Source: Agromyces salentinus (lineage in GTDB: Bacteria > Actinomycetota > Actinomycetes > Actinomycetales > Microbacteriaceae). Taken from it: a stretch of DNA of 64,000 nucleotides. Location: positions 124,001-188,000 of the forward strand of contig NZ_WBIR01000007.1 of the NCBI RefSeq assembly GCF_009749395.1, given 5' to 3'. Within the stretch, counting starts at the first letter, position 1. Each line of letters begins with the position of its first letter. A model generated the notes under the pieces. That model worked only from the letters and a program-made list of their open reading frames with translations, was not told the origin of the DNA and ran no database searches. A program made the translations under genes and the position numbers. Positions 43,714 to 53,081 of the stretch are shown here, piece after piece.

Positions 43714-45204
43714 ATGACGCGACGCCCTCGGCGCACGCTCGGCGTCGGCGCGACGACGGCCGTGTGGGCGGGCGTCGGGGCGCTGGTCGCCGCGGCCGCG
43801 ACGCCCCTGATGCTCATCGCCCCGCCGCTCATCGCGGTCGTGGTCGGCGGGTTCGTGCTCGTCGCGCTCGCCGCGTTCATGCCGAAGGCGTTCGCGTTCG
43901 CGGCGCTGTGCACGATCATCCTCTCGACGCTGGCGCAGACCTTCCTCGGCAGCGGCGGCAGCCTGGCCGACGAGGCGGTCATCATGCTCGCCCTCGTGGC
44001 GTTCAGCACGCGGCGACTGGTCACGGAACGCCGCCTCGTCGCGCTGCCCGGCATGTGGTGGTTCCTCGCGTTCATCGTCATCGGCATGCTGAGCGCCGTC
44101 ATCGGCTCGGTCTCGATCTCCACGAGCGTCCAGGCGATGTTCCTCGCCGTGAAGGGGCTCGTGTTCGCGTTCGCCCTGGCGCAGCTGCGGTGGAACGTCG
44201 AGGACGTGAAGGTGCTCGTGCGGCTGGGGGCGATCGCCGGCGGCGTGCTCGTCGTCACCGCGGTGGCGAACCTGGTGGCGCCCGGTCCGTGGTCCCAGTT
44301 GGTCGCCAACCGTCCGCCGTTCGCCATCGTGAACGGCATCCCGGCCCTCCAGGGCCCGTTCCAGCATCCGGCCGCGTTCGGTCGCCTGAGTTCGATCCTC
44401 GCCGTCGGCGTGCTCAGTTATCGCCTGCTCGTGCGCCGGACCTGGGTGAGCGCGGTCCTGCTCGGGCTCTCGAGCGCGATGGCGTTGCTGACGTTCCAGG
44501 TGAAGTCGATCGTGAGCCTGCTGAGCACCATGGGCCTCCTGCTGCTCCGGTACGGCGGACCGGTCCGCTACCTCGCGATCCTCGCCTTCGGTCCGCTCGT
44601 CGCCATGCTCGTGGCGCCCCCGCTCTTCGAACTGGTCGGCGGAGACGTCGAGATCTACATCGTTCAGGAGTCCGCCCGGTCGCTGATCACGACCGGTTCG
44701 CTCCAGGTGGCCGCGGACCACTTCCCGTGGGGAGCCGGCTTCGGCAGGTACGGGAGCTTCTACGCCTCGCTGTACTACAGTCCCGAGTACGTGAACCTCG
44801 GTTTCGAGGACGTGTACGGACTCGGACGGGGCGAGGACGGTATGTTCCTGAATGACACGCAGTGGCCCGCGATCCTGGGCGAGACGGGGTGGTTCGGAGC
44901 CGCGTGCTTCGCCATCGGCATCATCGCGGTCTTCGTCTCGCTCGTGCGACGGACCTCGGCCGACGAGCACCGGCTCGTCCGCTGGCTTCGCGTCGCGGGC
45001 ATCGCCTGGCTCTTCCTCATCATCGTCGAGTCGGTCGGCGCCCCGGTGTTCGTGTCCGCCCCGGCCTTCCCGTTCGCGTTCGCCGCCGCGGGCGTGATCG
45101 CCTCGTTCCGCGATCAGGCGCATCGGTCGGGGCTGCGCGAGCGGCATGCCGAGCCGCCCGCACCGTCGCCGTCCGTGGCGCCCCGGGTGGAGTCGCTCGC
45201 ATGA
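43714..45204 (+). CDS. O-antigen polymerase/ligase-like membrane protein (Wzy)
   Basis: 496 residues with ~11 membrane helices and a long extracytoplasmic loop (about 300-385) containing WGAGFGRYGSFYASLYYSPEYVNLGFEDVYG. This topology fits the Wzy/WaaL family, which polymerises repeat units on undecaprenyl diphosphate at the outer membrane face. It is 19 bp after the co-polymerase gene and overlaps the beta-helix gene by 4 bp, so the three are one operon. Confidence 0.86.
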   Translation: MTRRPRRTLGVGATTAVWAGVGALVAAAATPLMLIAPPLIAVVVGGFVLVALAAFMPKAFAFAALCTIILSTLAQTFLGSGGSLADEAVIMLALVAFSTRRLVTERRLVALPGMWWFLAFIVIGMLSAVIGSVSISTSVQAMFLAVKGLVFAFALAQLRWNVEDVKVLVRLGAIAGGVLVVTAVANLVAPGPWSQLVANRPPFAIVNGIPALQGPFQHPAAFGRLSSILAVGVLSYRLLVRRTWVSAVLLGLSSAMALLTFQVKSIVSLLSTMGLLLLRYGGPVRYLAILAFGPLVAMLVAPPLFELVGGDVEIYIVQESARSLITTGSLQVAADHFPWGAGFGRYGSFYASLYYSPEYVNLGFEDVYGLGRGEDGMFLNDTQWPAILGETGWFGAACFAIGIIAVFVSLVRRTSADEHRLVRWLRVAGIAWLFLIIVESVGAPVFVSAPAFPFAFAAAGVIASFRDQAHRSGLRERHAEPPAPSPSVAPRVESLA

Positions 45205-46847
45205 GCTCCACGCGCAGGGCCTTCCTCACCGCCACCGCGCTCGGCGCTTCGGCCTTCGCCTCCGGCGCCGGCACGGCCGGGATCCTCCCGCTCGTGAACG
45301 CGGCCGACGCCGGCCTCGTCGGTGACGGAACGACGAACGACTCCCCCGCGATCCAAGCCGCGTACGATGCAGGCGGCACGGGCCTCGCCCTCGAGGCGGG
45401 CAGGACGTACCTGCTCAACAGCCCGATCTTCCTCGATCGCTCGGACCCGTACGCCCTCTTCACGCTCCAGATGAACGGGGCCACCTTCGCGCTCGGCCCC
45501 GGCCTCCCGCGCACCGACGCATTCTGGCGCGACAAGACGACGAAGTGGGCGTTCTACCCGAACACGAGGCGACAGGCGTGGAGCCCGGCCGCGGGCGCCG
45601 TCGCGGTGACGCAGGCCAATCGTGCGACCGGCACCTCGGTCGGGGCGATCGTCAGCCTCGTGCTCAGCGACGGCGCGGTCTCGGGAGGCGGCGCGAACGT
45701 GGGGCTGATCTTCTGCAACCGCACCGCCGTGCGCCTCGAGAACGTCGTGCAGTACGGCGTTCGCGCCATGCTCTCGTGGACCGACTACTGCGACGGCAAC
45801 ATCCTCATCGGCTGCTACAACCGGTCGGGCGGACCCGAGGGGTCGGTGCTCGTCGAGCAGATCTCCAACGGCGACGGACTGCTCATGCTGGGCTGCAAGG
45901 CGGACTCCCCCGTCGGGCTGGCCCGCCTCAAGTACTGCCGCGGTGCCGAGTTCACCGCCATCGTCTCCGGGCGGATCGAGCTCGACGCGTGCTCCGGCAT
46001 CCACCTCCGCGCGGTCCACGAGGAGGGCCAGAACGCGAAGGGGCCGATGCTCGTCATCCGCAACTCGCACGTGCACGTCGACACGTCGATCTTCTACACC
46101 CCGAGGACGACGGATGCCGCGGTCCATCCCTCGATCTCGATCGACGACTCGAGCGGGGAGTCCCACTCCGAGCTCACGCTCGAGCACTGCATGGAGATGC
46201 GCTACCCGAACTCCGGCGACCAGACGTTCGGCTCCTTCATCGGCATCACCGGCGCCATGCCGAACACGCGCGTGACGGCGCACGACCTCTCGGTCCAGCA
46301 CGTGACCGCCGGCACGGCCGGCGTGTGGACGGCGACCGCGGGGCCGCGCATCTCGGGCGACGGCGACCTCGGCACGGCGCTCGCGGCGTCGAACGCGGCC
46401 GTGGCGAGCGGCTCCTTCTCGATCGAACGCCGGGGCGGCGCGTGGCGGGTCATCGGGCTCGACGGCGATCGCGGGCACGCGTCCGCCGCACCGCCCGTGC
46501 CGGCCGTCGAGGCGCTGAGCGGTGCGACCGAGGTCACCGGCGCGTCGATCGCCGCCGGCACGCGTCCGTCCTACCGGGTCGCGACCCGCAACGTCACCGG
46601 CAACCGCAGCGCGGCCTCGGCCCGGGCGAGCGCAGTGGTCTCCACCCGGGGCTCGGTGCGGCTGAGCGTCACGGCCGACGCAGCTCCCTGCGAGCTTCTC
46701 ATCTGGCGGTTCGCGACCACCACCTCCACCTCGCCCCAGGCCTTCGTGAGCGTGCCCTGCGGTCGCCCCGAGATCTCGCTCCTCGACACCGGTGCCCGGA
46801 TCAGCGGGTACGCCTGGCAGACCTCCGGGATCCCGTCCGTCTCCTGA
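45201..46847 (+). CDS. Tat-exported right-handed beta-helix protein
   Basis: 548 residues. A twin-arginine signal (SSTRRAFLTATALGASAFASG) is followed by GLVGDGTTNDSPAIQAAYDAGG, a typical start of pectate-lyase-fold (pectin lyase/phage tailspike-like) domains, then repeated short strands and a beta-rich C-terminal domain (450-548). It is coupled to the polymerase gene (ATGA). Probably a secreted enzyme that trims, releases or binds the polysaccharide. Catalytic residues cannot be named from sequence alone. Confidence 0.8.
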   Translation: MSSTRRAFLTATALGASAFASGAGTAGILPLVNAADAGLVGDGTTNDSPAIQAAYDAGGTGLALEAGRTYLLNSPIFLDRSDPYALFTLQMNGATFALGPGLPRTDAFWRDKTTKWAFYPNTRRQAWSPAAGAVAVTQANRATGTSVGAIVSLVLSDGAVSGGGANVGLIFCNRTAVRLENVVQYGVRAMLSWTDYCDGNILIGCYNRSGGPEGSVLVEQISNGDGLLMLGCKADSPVGLARLKYCRGAEFTAIVSGRIELDACSGIHLRAVHEEGQNAKGPMLVIRNSHVHVDTSIFYTPRTTDAAVHPSISIDDSSGESHSELTLEHCMEMRYPNSGDQTFGSFIGITGAMPNTRVTAHDLSVQHVTAGTAGVWTATAGPRISGDGDLGTALAASNAAVASGSFSIERRGGAWRVIGLDGDRGHASAAPPVPAVEALSGATEVTGASIAAGTRPSYRVATRNVTGNRSAASARASAVVSTRGSVRLSVTADAAPCELLIWRFATTTSTSPQAFVSVPCGRPEISLLDTGARISGYAWQTSGIPSVS

Positions 46848-46860
46848 CGACGGCCGGGCC

Positions 46861-47481
46861 TCAGCACTCCGTGGTCGTCAGCACCTTCGCGAACGCGGCG
46901 GTCTGGTAGGCGTACTCCCTCGCCCATCCGGCGAGGGTGATCGGCTCACGCGAATCGATGACCGCGAGGTCGCCGTCGAAGCACCGGTCGAACAGCACGC
47001 GCGTCCGGACGATGTGCGGCGTCCGCGTGATGACGATGACGCGCTCCCACCCCTGCTCCGCGGCGAGGGAGGCGAGCATCCGGGCCTCGCCCCGCGTCGT
47101 CGACGGTTCCGCGTCCACGCACGTGACGTCGCCGCCCGGGAGGTTGCAGTTGCGGTATCGCCCCGTCTCCCGGGGAGACTCGAGGACGTCGGCCGGGACG
47201 GACACGACCATCCGGTCGACCACTCCGTCATCGATCAGCTGCCTGGCGAGCTCGAATCGCTCCGCACGGGCGGGACCGAGGATGAAGACCGCGTCGGCAC
47301 GTTCCGGGACGGCCGCGACGGGCGGGAAGACGTACACGGGGGCCCCGATGCCGGCCACGAGCGCCGCAGCCCCGAGGAGCGAGACGAGTGCGATGAGCAG
47401 TCGACGCCGGATGACCGGGTTGCCCGTGGCTCGCACGCTCACGCGAGTGGGCGGCGGCGCCACGGCCGCCGAACCCCTCAC
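46861..47481 (-). CDS. DUF218 (SanA/ElyC/YdcF-like) membrane protein
   Basis: 206 residues. One N-terminal helix (~25-50) then a DUF218 domain with ADAVFILGPARAERFELARQLIDDG, MVVSVP, STTRGEARML and VIVITRTPHIVRTRVLFDR. Family members affect envelope integrity and undecaprenyl-linked precursor metabolism. The GTG start overlaps the acyltransferase stop by 4 bp, making it the last gene of the six-gene minus-strand operon. It is convergent with the beta-helix gene with only 13 bp between them. Confidence 0.85.
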   Translation of the reverse strand: MRGSAAVAPPPTRVSVRATGNPVIRRRLLIALVSLLGAAALVAGIGAPVYVFPPVAAVPERADAVFILGPARAERFELARQLIDDGVVDRMVVSVPADVLESPRETGRYRNCNLPGGDVTCVDAEPSTTRGEARMLASLAAEQGWERVIVITRTPHIVRTRVLFDRCFDGDLAVIDSREPITLAGWAREYAYQTAAFAKVLTTTEC

Positions 47482-48581
47482 GCACCCTCCCGCACGCGGC
47501 CGGCCGCCGGGTCACCGGGCGCGCTCGAGCGCGCCCGCCACGGCTTCTGGCCGAGGAACGCCCAGCTCACCCACCGGATGCGCCCGAGGGTCACCTCGAA
47601 CAGGATCGGCAGGCCGAGCGCGGCGACCATGCAGACCACGAACACCGGGAGTTCGCCGTCGATGCCGAACCGGCCGAGCGCCAGGCGAGCCGCCGCGGAC
47701 CCGAAGACGTGGAGCAGGTAGATCGCGAAGGCGAACTGTCCGAGCCAGGCCAGGAAGCCCACGCGTATCCAGTTGCGAACGAGGAGGAGGAGCAGCGTCG
47801 CGGCGAGGCCCACCGCGATCCTCGAGGCCCGCTCCGCGGCATCCGCCGGGTCCACCGCACCGACGATCTCGAGGACACGGAGCACGTAGGCCCCGACGAA
47901 GACGACCGCGACCGGAAGGATGATCCCGGCGGGCGCCGGGTTGGGGACGTAGCGGTGCACGCCGTAGCCGAGGAGGAAGAAGGGCAGCAGTCGGATGGCG
48001 CCGTTGACGCTGAACACGTCCCAGGCGTCGGGCAGCAGCACGAGGACGTAGAGCACGGAGGTCGCCGCCACCGCGATGATCCAGTTGCGTCGCGTGCGGA
48101 GCAGTCCCCAGAGGTCGAGCAGGCCGACCGCGAGGAAGATGAGGAAGATGGCCTGGAGGAACCAGAAGTGGCCGGTGCCGTACACGTAGACGCGCCAGAT
48201 CTCGCTCGGAGCCCCGGCCCCGTTCGTGCCGGGCACCATCGACTGCAACAGGAAGAACGCGGTACCGACGGTCACCAATGGCACGAGGAGCCGGCGGACC
48301 TTGCCGGTGACCATGCGTCCGTAGCCCGGGCTCGTCGAGACCGGGCGGAACGCGTAGACGAACCCGGAGAGGGCGGCGAAGAGCGGCATCCGGATGTCCT
48401 CGAGGAACACGTAGGACAGGCGCCACGGGGAGTCGTCGGCGACGGTCATGCCGCGCGTGGCGTCGCCTCCGATGACGTGGCCGGCGACCATCAGCACGAT
48501 CGCGAGACCGCGGAGCGACTCGATGGCGAGGTCGCGGCGGATCGCGGTCCGCGGGGACGCCGCGGTGCCGACGGCCGTCAC
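47478..48581 (-). CDS. Membrane acyltransferase (acyltransferase family 3)
   Basis: 367 residues with about ten membrane helices. RRDLAIESLRGLAIVLMVAGHVIGG contains the catalytic His of the AT3 family, and IRMPLFAALSGFVYAFRP is its second conserved block. AT3 proteins transfer acetyl or other acyl groups to extracytoplasmic glycans. GTG start overlapping the upstream acyltransferase stop by 4 bp. Confidence 0.9.
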   Translation of the reverse strand: MTAVGTAASPRTAIRRDLAIESLRGLAIVLMVAGHVIGGDATRGMTVADDSPWRLSYVFLEDIRMPLFAALSGFVYAFRPVSTSPGYGRMVTGKVRRLLVPLVTVGTAFFLLQSMVPGTNGAGAPSEIWRVYVYGTGHFWFLQAIFLIFLAVGLLDLWGLLRTRRNWIIAVAATSVLYVLVLLPDAWDVFSVNGAIRLLPFFLLGYGVHRYVPNPAPAGIILPVAVVFVGAYVLRVLEIVGAVDPADAAERASRIAVGLAATLLLLLVRNWIRVGFLAWLGQFAFAIYLLHVFGSAAARLALGRFGIDGELPVFVVCMVAALGLPILFEVTLGRIRWVSWAFLGQKPWRARSSAPGDPAAGRVREGA

Positions 48582-49705
48582 GGGGTGTCCCCGGTGGGTC
48601 GCGCGGGCGCGGCCGTGACCGGTCGACCGGAGCGGTATCCGGCCGTCCCGGCCACGCGCGAGCCACGTCGACGGGTCATCCAGGTCGGCGGCACGTAGAG
48701 CCAGCGGGCGCGCGAGGTGAGCCTGGTCAGCAGGACGGATGTCGCGATCGCGACCGCCATCACCGCGAGCTGGACGAGGATGCCGACCCACCTCGGCACG
48801 TCGATGCCGATCGCCGCGATGATCGCGGAGATCACCACGATGACGTACAGGTGGAAGAGGTAGATCTGCAGGCTGGCCGCGCCGAGCGTGGACACGAACC
48901 CGAGGGGGCGCACCCGCACCAGGTAGGTGGACAGGAGGATGCCGAAGATCACCGCGGCGACCTGTCCGAGCAGGACGCCGCCGGGCACGGCGCGCAGGCC
49001 GAAGAGGATCAGGCCCGCGACGATTCCGGCGAAGGCCAGGAACGCCACGAGCAGCATCCACGGTCGCGCCCGGTTCACCAGCTCGAAGAGCTTCCTCGAG
49101 TACAGCGCGCCGACGACGAAGAAGACGAAGAGGCCGCCCACGCGGTTCCAGCCGATGTTGTTGGTGTCGAGGATGCCCGAGGTGACCAGCGCCGAGAGCA
49201 CCGCGGCCGCACCGATCTGCAGGGCGGGCGGAACCTTCCGGAGCAGCCACACGCCGAGGGTGAAGAGGAAGAGCGCGTAGATGAACCAGTAGCTGCTGCT
49301 GGGCCAGACCGCGATGAGCAGCAGGCCGATGGGGTTCGTGGCCGGGAACTCCCCGAGCTCGCCGTTCACCCCGGGGACGACGAGGTAGAACACGAACCGG
49401 ATCACCGACCACAGCACGTACAGGTACAGCAGCGGCAGGAGCCGGCGCCGCCACAGGTCAGCGAAGCCCCACGTGCCGAGCCGATTGCCGAAGAGCCCCG
49501 CGATCAGGAAGAACGCGGGCATCGGGAACAGCTCGAGGGGTGCCTTCACCAGCCACGGCGCACCGGCGATGCCGGCCGCCTGCAGGTAGAGGGCCGTGTG
49601 GTAGTAGACCACCATCACGATGGCCGCGCCCTTGGCGAAGTCGACCCAGGCGCGCTTGCCGGTATCGGGCGCGATGAGCCCTCGTCGCGGCGTCTCCGTG
49701 GTCAT
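48578..49705 (-). CDS. Membrane acyltransferase (acyltransferase family 3), second copy
   Basis: 375 residues and ten or so membrane helices. KRAWVDFAKGAAIVMVVYYHTALYL holds the catalytic His and LFPMPAFFLIAGLFG the second AT3 block. It is divergent in sequence from the neighbouring AT3 protein, so the two probably add different acyl groups or act on different sugars. It lies 16 bp after the GT4 gene. Confidence 0.9.
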   Translation of the reverse strand: MTTETPRRGLIAPDTGKRAWVDFAKGAAIVMVVYYHTALYLQAAGIAGAPWLVKAPLELFPMPAFFLIAGLFGNRLGTWGFADLWRRRLLPLLYLYVLWSVIRFVFYLVVPGVNGELGEFPATNPIGLLLIAVWPSSSYWFIYALFLFTLGVWLLRKVPPALQIGAAAVLSALVTSGILDTNNIGWNRVGGLFVFFVVGALYSRKLFELVNRARPWMLLVAFLAFAGIVAGLILFGLRAVPGGVLLGQVAAVIFGILLSTYLVRVRPLGFVSTLGAASLQIYLFHLYVIVVISAIIAAIGIDVPRWVGILVQLAVMAVAIATSVLLTRLTSRARWLYVPPTWMTRRRGSRVAGTAGYRSGRPVTAAPARPTGDTP

Positions 49706-49721
49706 CGGTCCCCTCCTTCGA

Positions 49722-50807
49722 TCACACTGCGGTACTGCCGGACACGAGTGATCGCGTCCGGCGGCCGTTGATCGCGTCGAGCCACAGGGACTCCACGCGC
49801 GGGAAGACGGCGCTCGCCGAGAACCGCTCCTCGAAGACCCGCGAGCCCTCGGCGGCGATGGCGTCGAGCCGCTCGGGGTCGCCGAGCACCGACCGGAGCG
49901 CCGCCGCGAGCGCGTCGGCGTCTCCGGGCGGCACGACGACGCCGGCGCCGTCGCGGAGCACCGCCTCGATGCCGCCCACGTCGGTGGAGATCACGCAGCA
50001 GCGTCGGGCGAGGGCCTCGAGGATGAACATCGGCATCGCCTCCTCGCGGGAGGGCAGCACGGCCACGAGGGACGTGTCGAGGAGCGTCATGAGCTCGTCG
50101 TGCGGCAGCGAGCCGACGAACTCGACGCCCTCGGCATCGCGGTCGACGAGGTGCTCGTCGCGAATGGGCCCGGCGATGACGAGCCGCCAGCCGCGCTTCG
50201 CGGCACCGAGGTCGGCCCAGGCCCGCTGCAGGACGTCGATGCCCTTGCGGTACCCGACGACGCCGCCGAACGCGACGATCGGCTGCTTCGCGCTCGGCAG
50301 GCTGCCGGCGATCGCGTTGGGCACCAGTTCGATGCGCTCGCGCTCCACGAAGCGGGCCGCCACCTCCGAGCTCTCCTCCGACAGCGAGATGACCCGGTCC
50401 GAGGCGCGCAGCACGCCGCCGACCACGCCGGGCCTGCGGTCGGCGAACTCCGCGAAGGAGCTCCCGTGCAGGTGCGCGATCGTGGGGATGCCGCGAGCCT
50501 TCGCCATGCGCAGCAGCGACCCCTCGCGCAGGAACGACCCGCCCTCGGAGAGATGGCCCACGATGACCTGCGGCGTCGAGCGTCGCATGCCCGAGATCTG
50601 GACCGCGGCCCTCGCCGCGAGACGGGCCGCCGCGACCGAGTCGCCGGGGTCGCCCCTGGTGACGATGACCCGGGTGTCGACGTGCTCGAACGGCCATTCG
50701 AGGTAGCCGTTCACGACCTGGGTCATGCCGCCGGCGACCTCCCCGCCGCGGCCGAGGTGGTGCACGATCGGCCGCGAGGCGGTCGAGGCTGCGGTGGCCG
50801 CGCTCAC
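49722..50807 (-). CDS. GT4-family glycosyltransferase
   Basis: 361 residues, GT-B fold. N-terminal domain starts VHHLGRGGEVAGGMTQVVNGYL; the C-terminal donor-binding domain has VGYRKGIDVLQRAW, SLPHDELMTLLDTSLVAVLPSREEAMPMFILEALA with the E-x7-E motif, and GGIEAVLRDGAGVVVPPGDADALA. It adds one sugar of the repeat unit in the cytoplasm. GTG start in 4-bp overlap with the pyruvyltransferase stop. Confidence 0.92.
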   Translation of the reverse strand: MSAATAASTASRPIVHHLGRGGEVAGGMTQVVNGYLEWPFEHVDTRVIVTRGDPGDSVAAARLAARAAVQISGMRRSTPQVIVGHLSEGGSFLREGSLLRMAKARGIPTIAHLHGSSFAEFADRRPGVVGGVLRASDRVISLSEESSEVAARFVERERIELVPNAIAGSLPSAKQPIVAFGGVVGYRKGIDVLQRAWADLGAAKRGWRLVIAGPIRDEHLVDRDAEGVEFVGSLPHDELMTLLDTSLVAVLPSREEAMPMFILEALARRCCVISTDVGGIEAVLRDGAGVVVPPGDADALAAALRSVLGDPERLDAIAAEGSRVFEERFSASAVFPRVESLWLDAINGRRTRSLVSGSTAV

Positions 50808-51940
50808 GGGAGCGCCATCTCCGTCGGAGCTGCGGCATCGACCGGAAGCCCGGCGGATGCCGCGCCGCGCAGCGTCTCCTGGACCTGCATCCGCCGCTCG
50901 ACGAGCCGCGCCCGGGCGTCGCCGAGCCGCTCGAACATGTCCTCGCGGCGGGCGGCGATCGATTCGAGCGCGGTCACGATCTGCTCGGCCGACATGTCGC
51001 GGGTCGCCAGGGTGATGTCGGTGATCCCGATCGTCGCGAAGTGGCGTTCGATCTTGTCGGAGGCGTCGACGAGCGACCCCACCGGGATCGCGCCCTCGGT
51101 GAACGCGGCGATGATCACGTGCAGGCGGTCGCTGAGGGCGATCGCGGTGCGCCGGTAGAGCTCGCGGAGCTTGGCCTCCTGCACGTCGTGGCCGGAGAGC
51201 TCGTCCCAGGCGAGGACCTGGCCGCCCAGGTCGCGCGCGAGGCGATAGCTCGTCTCGTTGTCGACCTGCACCTGCGTGACCGCCCAGATCTCGAGCCCGT
51301 GGCGCTCGGCGTAGCCCCGCACGCCCTCGATCCACTCCGTGGTCGGGTAGGGACGTGCCGCGTCATCCGCTCGCATGGAGACGACCATCACGTCGCGGTC
51401 GCCGTCACCGGCCGCGAAGCCCGGGAGCAGGTCGTCGGGCGCGCCCTCGCCGAACGCGAGGTCGGGCATCGCCTCGCCGCGGCGCATGTAGGCCGCCGTC
51501 GTGACGTCGCGCCAGAGCGTGAGGTCGGACAGGGCGATCGAGGGTCCCATGATGGCCCGGGGGACGGGCGCGTAGTTGCGGGTGCCGACCCCGGCGCGGA
51601 CCGCGCGACCGCCTCGGAGGCGGATCGTCGCGAGCAGCGGGAGCATGGAGACGTGCTCCTTCATGCCGATGAGGGTCAACTGGATCTCGCCCGGCTTGAA
51701 GACGTAGGACGCCTCGCCGGCCACGGCTGCGGCCATGGCCGCGCGGTACCAGGACGTGAAGGACCGGTAGACGACGTCGTCGGGCGCGAGCCCGAGTCCC
51801 TCGTCGTACCCCGCGGGCGAATGGCCGACGTAGACGTGGAGCTGGCCCAGCGGACGCACCCAGTCGAGCAGGGGACGCCGGAGGATGATGTCCCCCACGT
51901 TCTCGTACTGCCCACGGCCGACGGCGAAGATCTTGTTCAT
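50804..51940 (-). CDS. Polysaccharide pyruvyltransferase family protein (1)
   Basis: 378 residues. FAVGRGQYENVGDIILRRPLL and VMVVSMRADD are the N- and middle blocks of the pyruvyl-transferase (PF04230) fold, with ALSDRLHVIIAAFTEGAIPVG the C-terminal substrate-binding block including the conserved R-L-H. Members ketalise sugars with pyruvate from phosphoenolpyruvate, adding negative charge. Coupled by 4-bp overlaps to genes on both sides. Confidence 0.88.
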   Translation of the reverse strand: MNKIFAVGRGQYENVGDIILRRPLLDWVRPLGQLHVYVGHSPAGYDEGLGLAPDDVVYRSFTSWYRAAMAAAVAGEASYVFKPGEIQLTLIGMKEHVSMLPLLATIRLRGGRAVRAGVGTRNYAPVPRAIMGPSIALSDLTLWRDVTTAAYMRRGEAMPDLAFGEGAPDDLLPGFAAGDGDRDVMVVSMRADDAARPYPTTEWIEGVRGYAERHGLEIWAVTQVQVDNETSYRLARDLGGQVLAWDELSGHDVQEAKLRELYRRTAIALSDRLHVIIAAFTEGAIPVGSLVDASDKIERHFATIGITDITLATRDMSAEQIVTALESIAARREDMFERLGDARARLVERRMQVQETLRGAASAGLPVDAAAPTEMALP

Positions 51941-52926
51941 GCGGGTTCGAGGTCCTTCTCGTCGGCGGTGGTGGGCGGCATCGCGTAGTCCACGATGCGT
52001 CGTTCTGCGGCGAAGCGGATGGCCTCGGCATCGAGGCGGTCGACCTCGACGGCGTGGCCGACGCCGAGGCGGTTCACGAGCTCGGCGATCTGCAGCTGGT
52101 GGTCGTCGACGTGCTCGTCACGGTGCATCCGTCGTGGCACCATGACCGGGTGGATGCCGTTGCCGAGCAGCCCGATGAGCGTGCCGACACCGGCATGGGT
52201 GATGACGACGCCCGCCTCGCGCGCGTACTGCTCGAACTCGTGCGGCGCGATCTGGCCGAAGACCCGCCCCGGCAGGTCGCGCCGGGTGGTGGAACCGAGT
52301 TGCCACACGGTGTTCTCGTTCGCCGAGCCGCTGGCCAGCACCGCGTCGATCACCGAGTCGAACCGGTAGCCCTCGATGGTGCCGAGGGTGACGAACAGCC
52401 GCTGGGTGTCGGTCGGCACGTCGCGCGGCGCCGAGGCGTACGTCGCGAGCACGCTCGGCTGGCTGCGCCAACGTCGGCCAGACCAGGACTCGTGCTGGGT
52501 CCGGAGCGAGATGGACGGCACCGCCTGGAGCACCCGACCGGTGGTCGAGGGCCCGTCGACGCGGCACACACTCTCGATGTAGGTCGCCGGCATGCCGCGC
52601 ATGCGGGCGACCGGCAGCACCGACAGGGCGATCGCGGCCCCCGTGCTGACGGCTCCGTCGAAGCGTTCGGCCCCCAGCGCCCGGTTCACGATGCCCACCG
52701 CACGGACGACGCCGACGTAGTCGCGGGGCCGGACGTAGGGCACGTAGAGCACACGACGCCCGGCGAGCAGCGATTCGCTCTGGGGCGTGCGGAACGTGAT
52801 GAAGAGCGAGTCGTCGGATGCCGCGAGGAACGGCAACTGCCGGACGAGTTCGACCAGGTGACCGCCGGTCGACGCGGCCAGGACGAGCTTTCGGCCTGCG
52901 CGACCTTCTCCGGATGATGAAGCCAT
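51937..52926 (-). CDS. Glycosyltransferase, fused Alg14/Alg13-like (GT28, EpsF/PssDE-like)
   Basis: 329 residues. Residues 1-160 resemble the membrane-docking Alg14/PssD part (KLVLAASTGGHLVELVRQL, VSTGAAIALSVLPVARMRGMPATYIESV); 175-320 resemble Alg13/PssE (LFVTLGTIEGYRFDSVIDAV, VVITHAGVGTLIGLLGNGIHPVMVPRR). These two parts are separate proteins in many species. It transfers a nucleotide-sugar residue to a lipid-linked acceptor. The ATG at 52926 has GGGGGA upstream; a GTG six codons earlier is less likely. First gene of the minus-strand operon ending at 46861. Confidence 0.88.
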   Translation of the reverse strand: MASSSGEGRAGRKLVLAASTGGHLVELVRQLPFLAASDDSLFITFRTPQSESLLAGRRVLYVPYVRPRDYVGVVRAVGIVNRALGAERFDGAVSTGAAIALSVLPVARMRGMPATYIESVCRVDGPSTTGRVLQAVPSISLRTQHESWSGRRWRSQPSVLATYASAPRDVPTDTQRLFVTLGTIEGYRFDSVIDAVLASGSANENTVWQLGSTTRRDLPGRVFGQIAPHEFEQYAREAGVVITHAGVGTLIGLLGNGIHPVMVPRRMHRDEHVDDHQLQIAELVNRLGVGHAVEVDRLDAEAIRFAAERRIVDYAMPPTTADEKDLEPA

Positions 52927-53042
52927 GGACGTCCCCCTGCTCACGATTTCGAGATCTTGATTCGGAATCGAAAGACGGCGGTGGCCTTCTCGCGATGAGA
53001 CTAACCCGGGCCTTCAGCGGCCGTCTCGCGGTTTACAGAGAC

Positions 53043-53059
53043 GTAACCCAGACTTCATG
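53043..53059 (+). promoter_or_regulatory. 11-bp-period direct repeat, EPS site 3
   Basis: GTAACC-CAGAC-TTCATG, hexamer starts 11 bp apart, in the 155-bp spacer upstream of the GT28 operon (117 bp before its start). Resembles sites 4 and 5 (GTAACC; TTCAT). Confidence 0.5.
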
Positions 53060-53081
53060 CGTGCGCTCCGCCGGCCCCGGG

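Noticed and set aside
44862..45200. Upstream extension of the beta-helix gene frame into the polymerase gene
   Set aside because: The extension is the shadow frame of the polymerase; the Tat signal begins at the ATG overlapping the polymerase stop.
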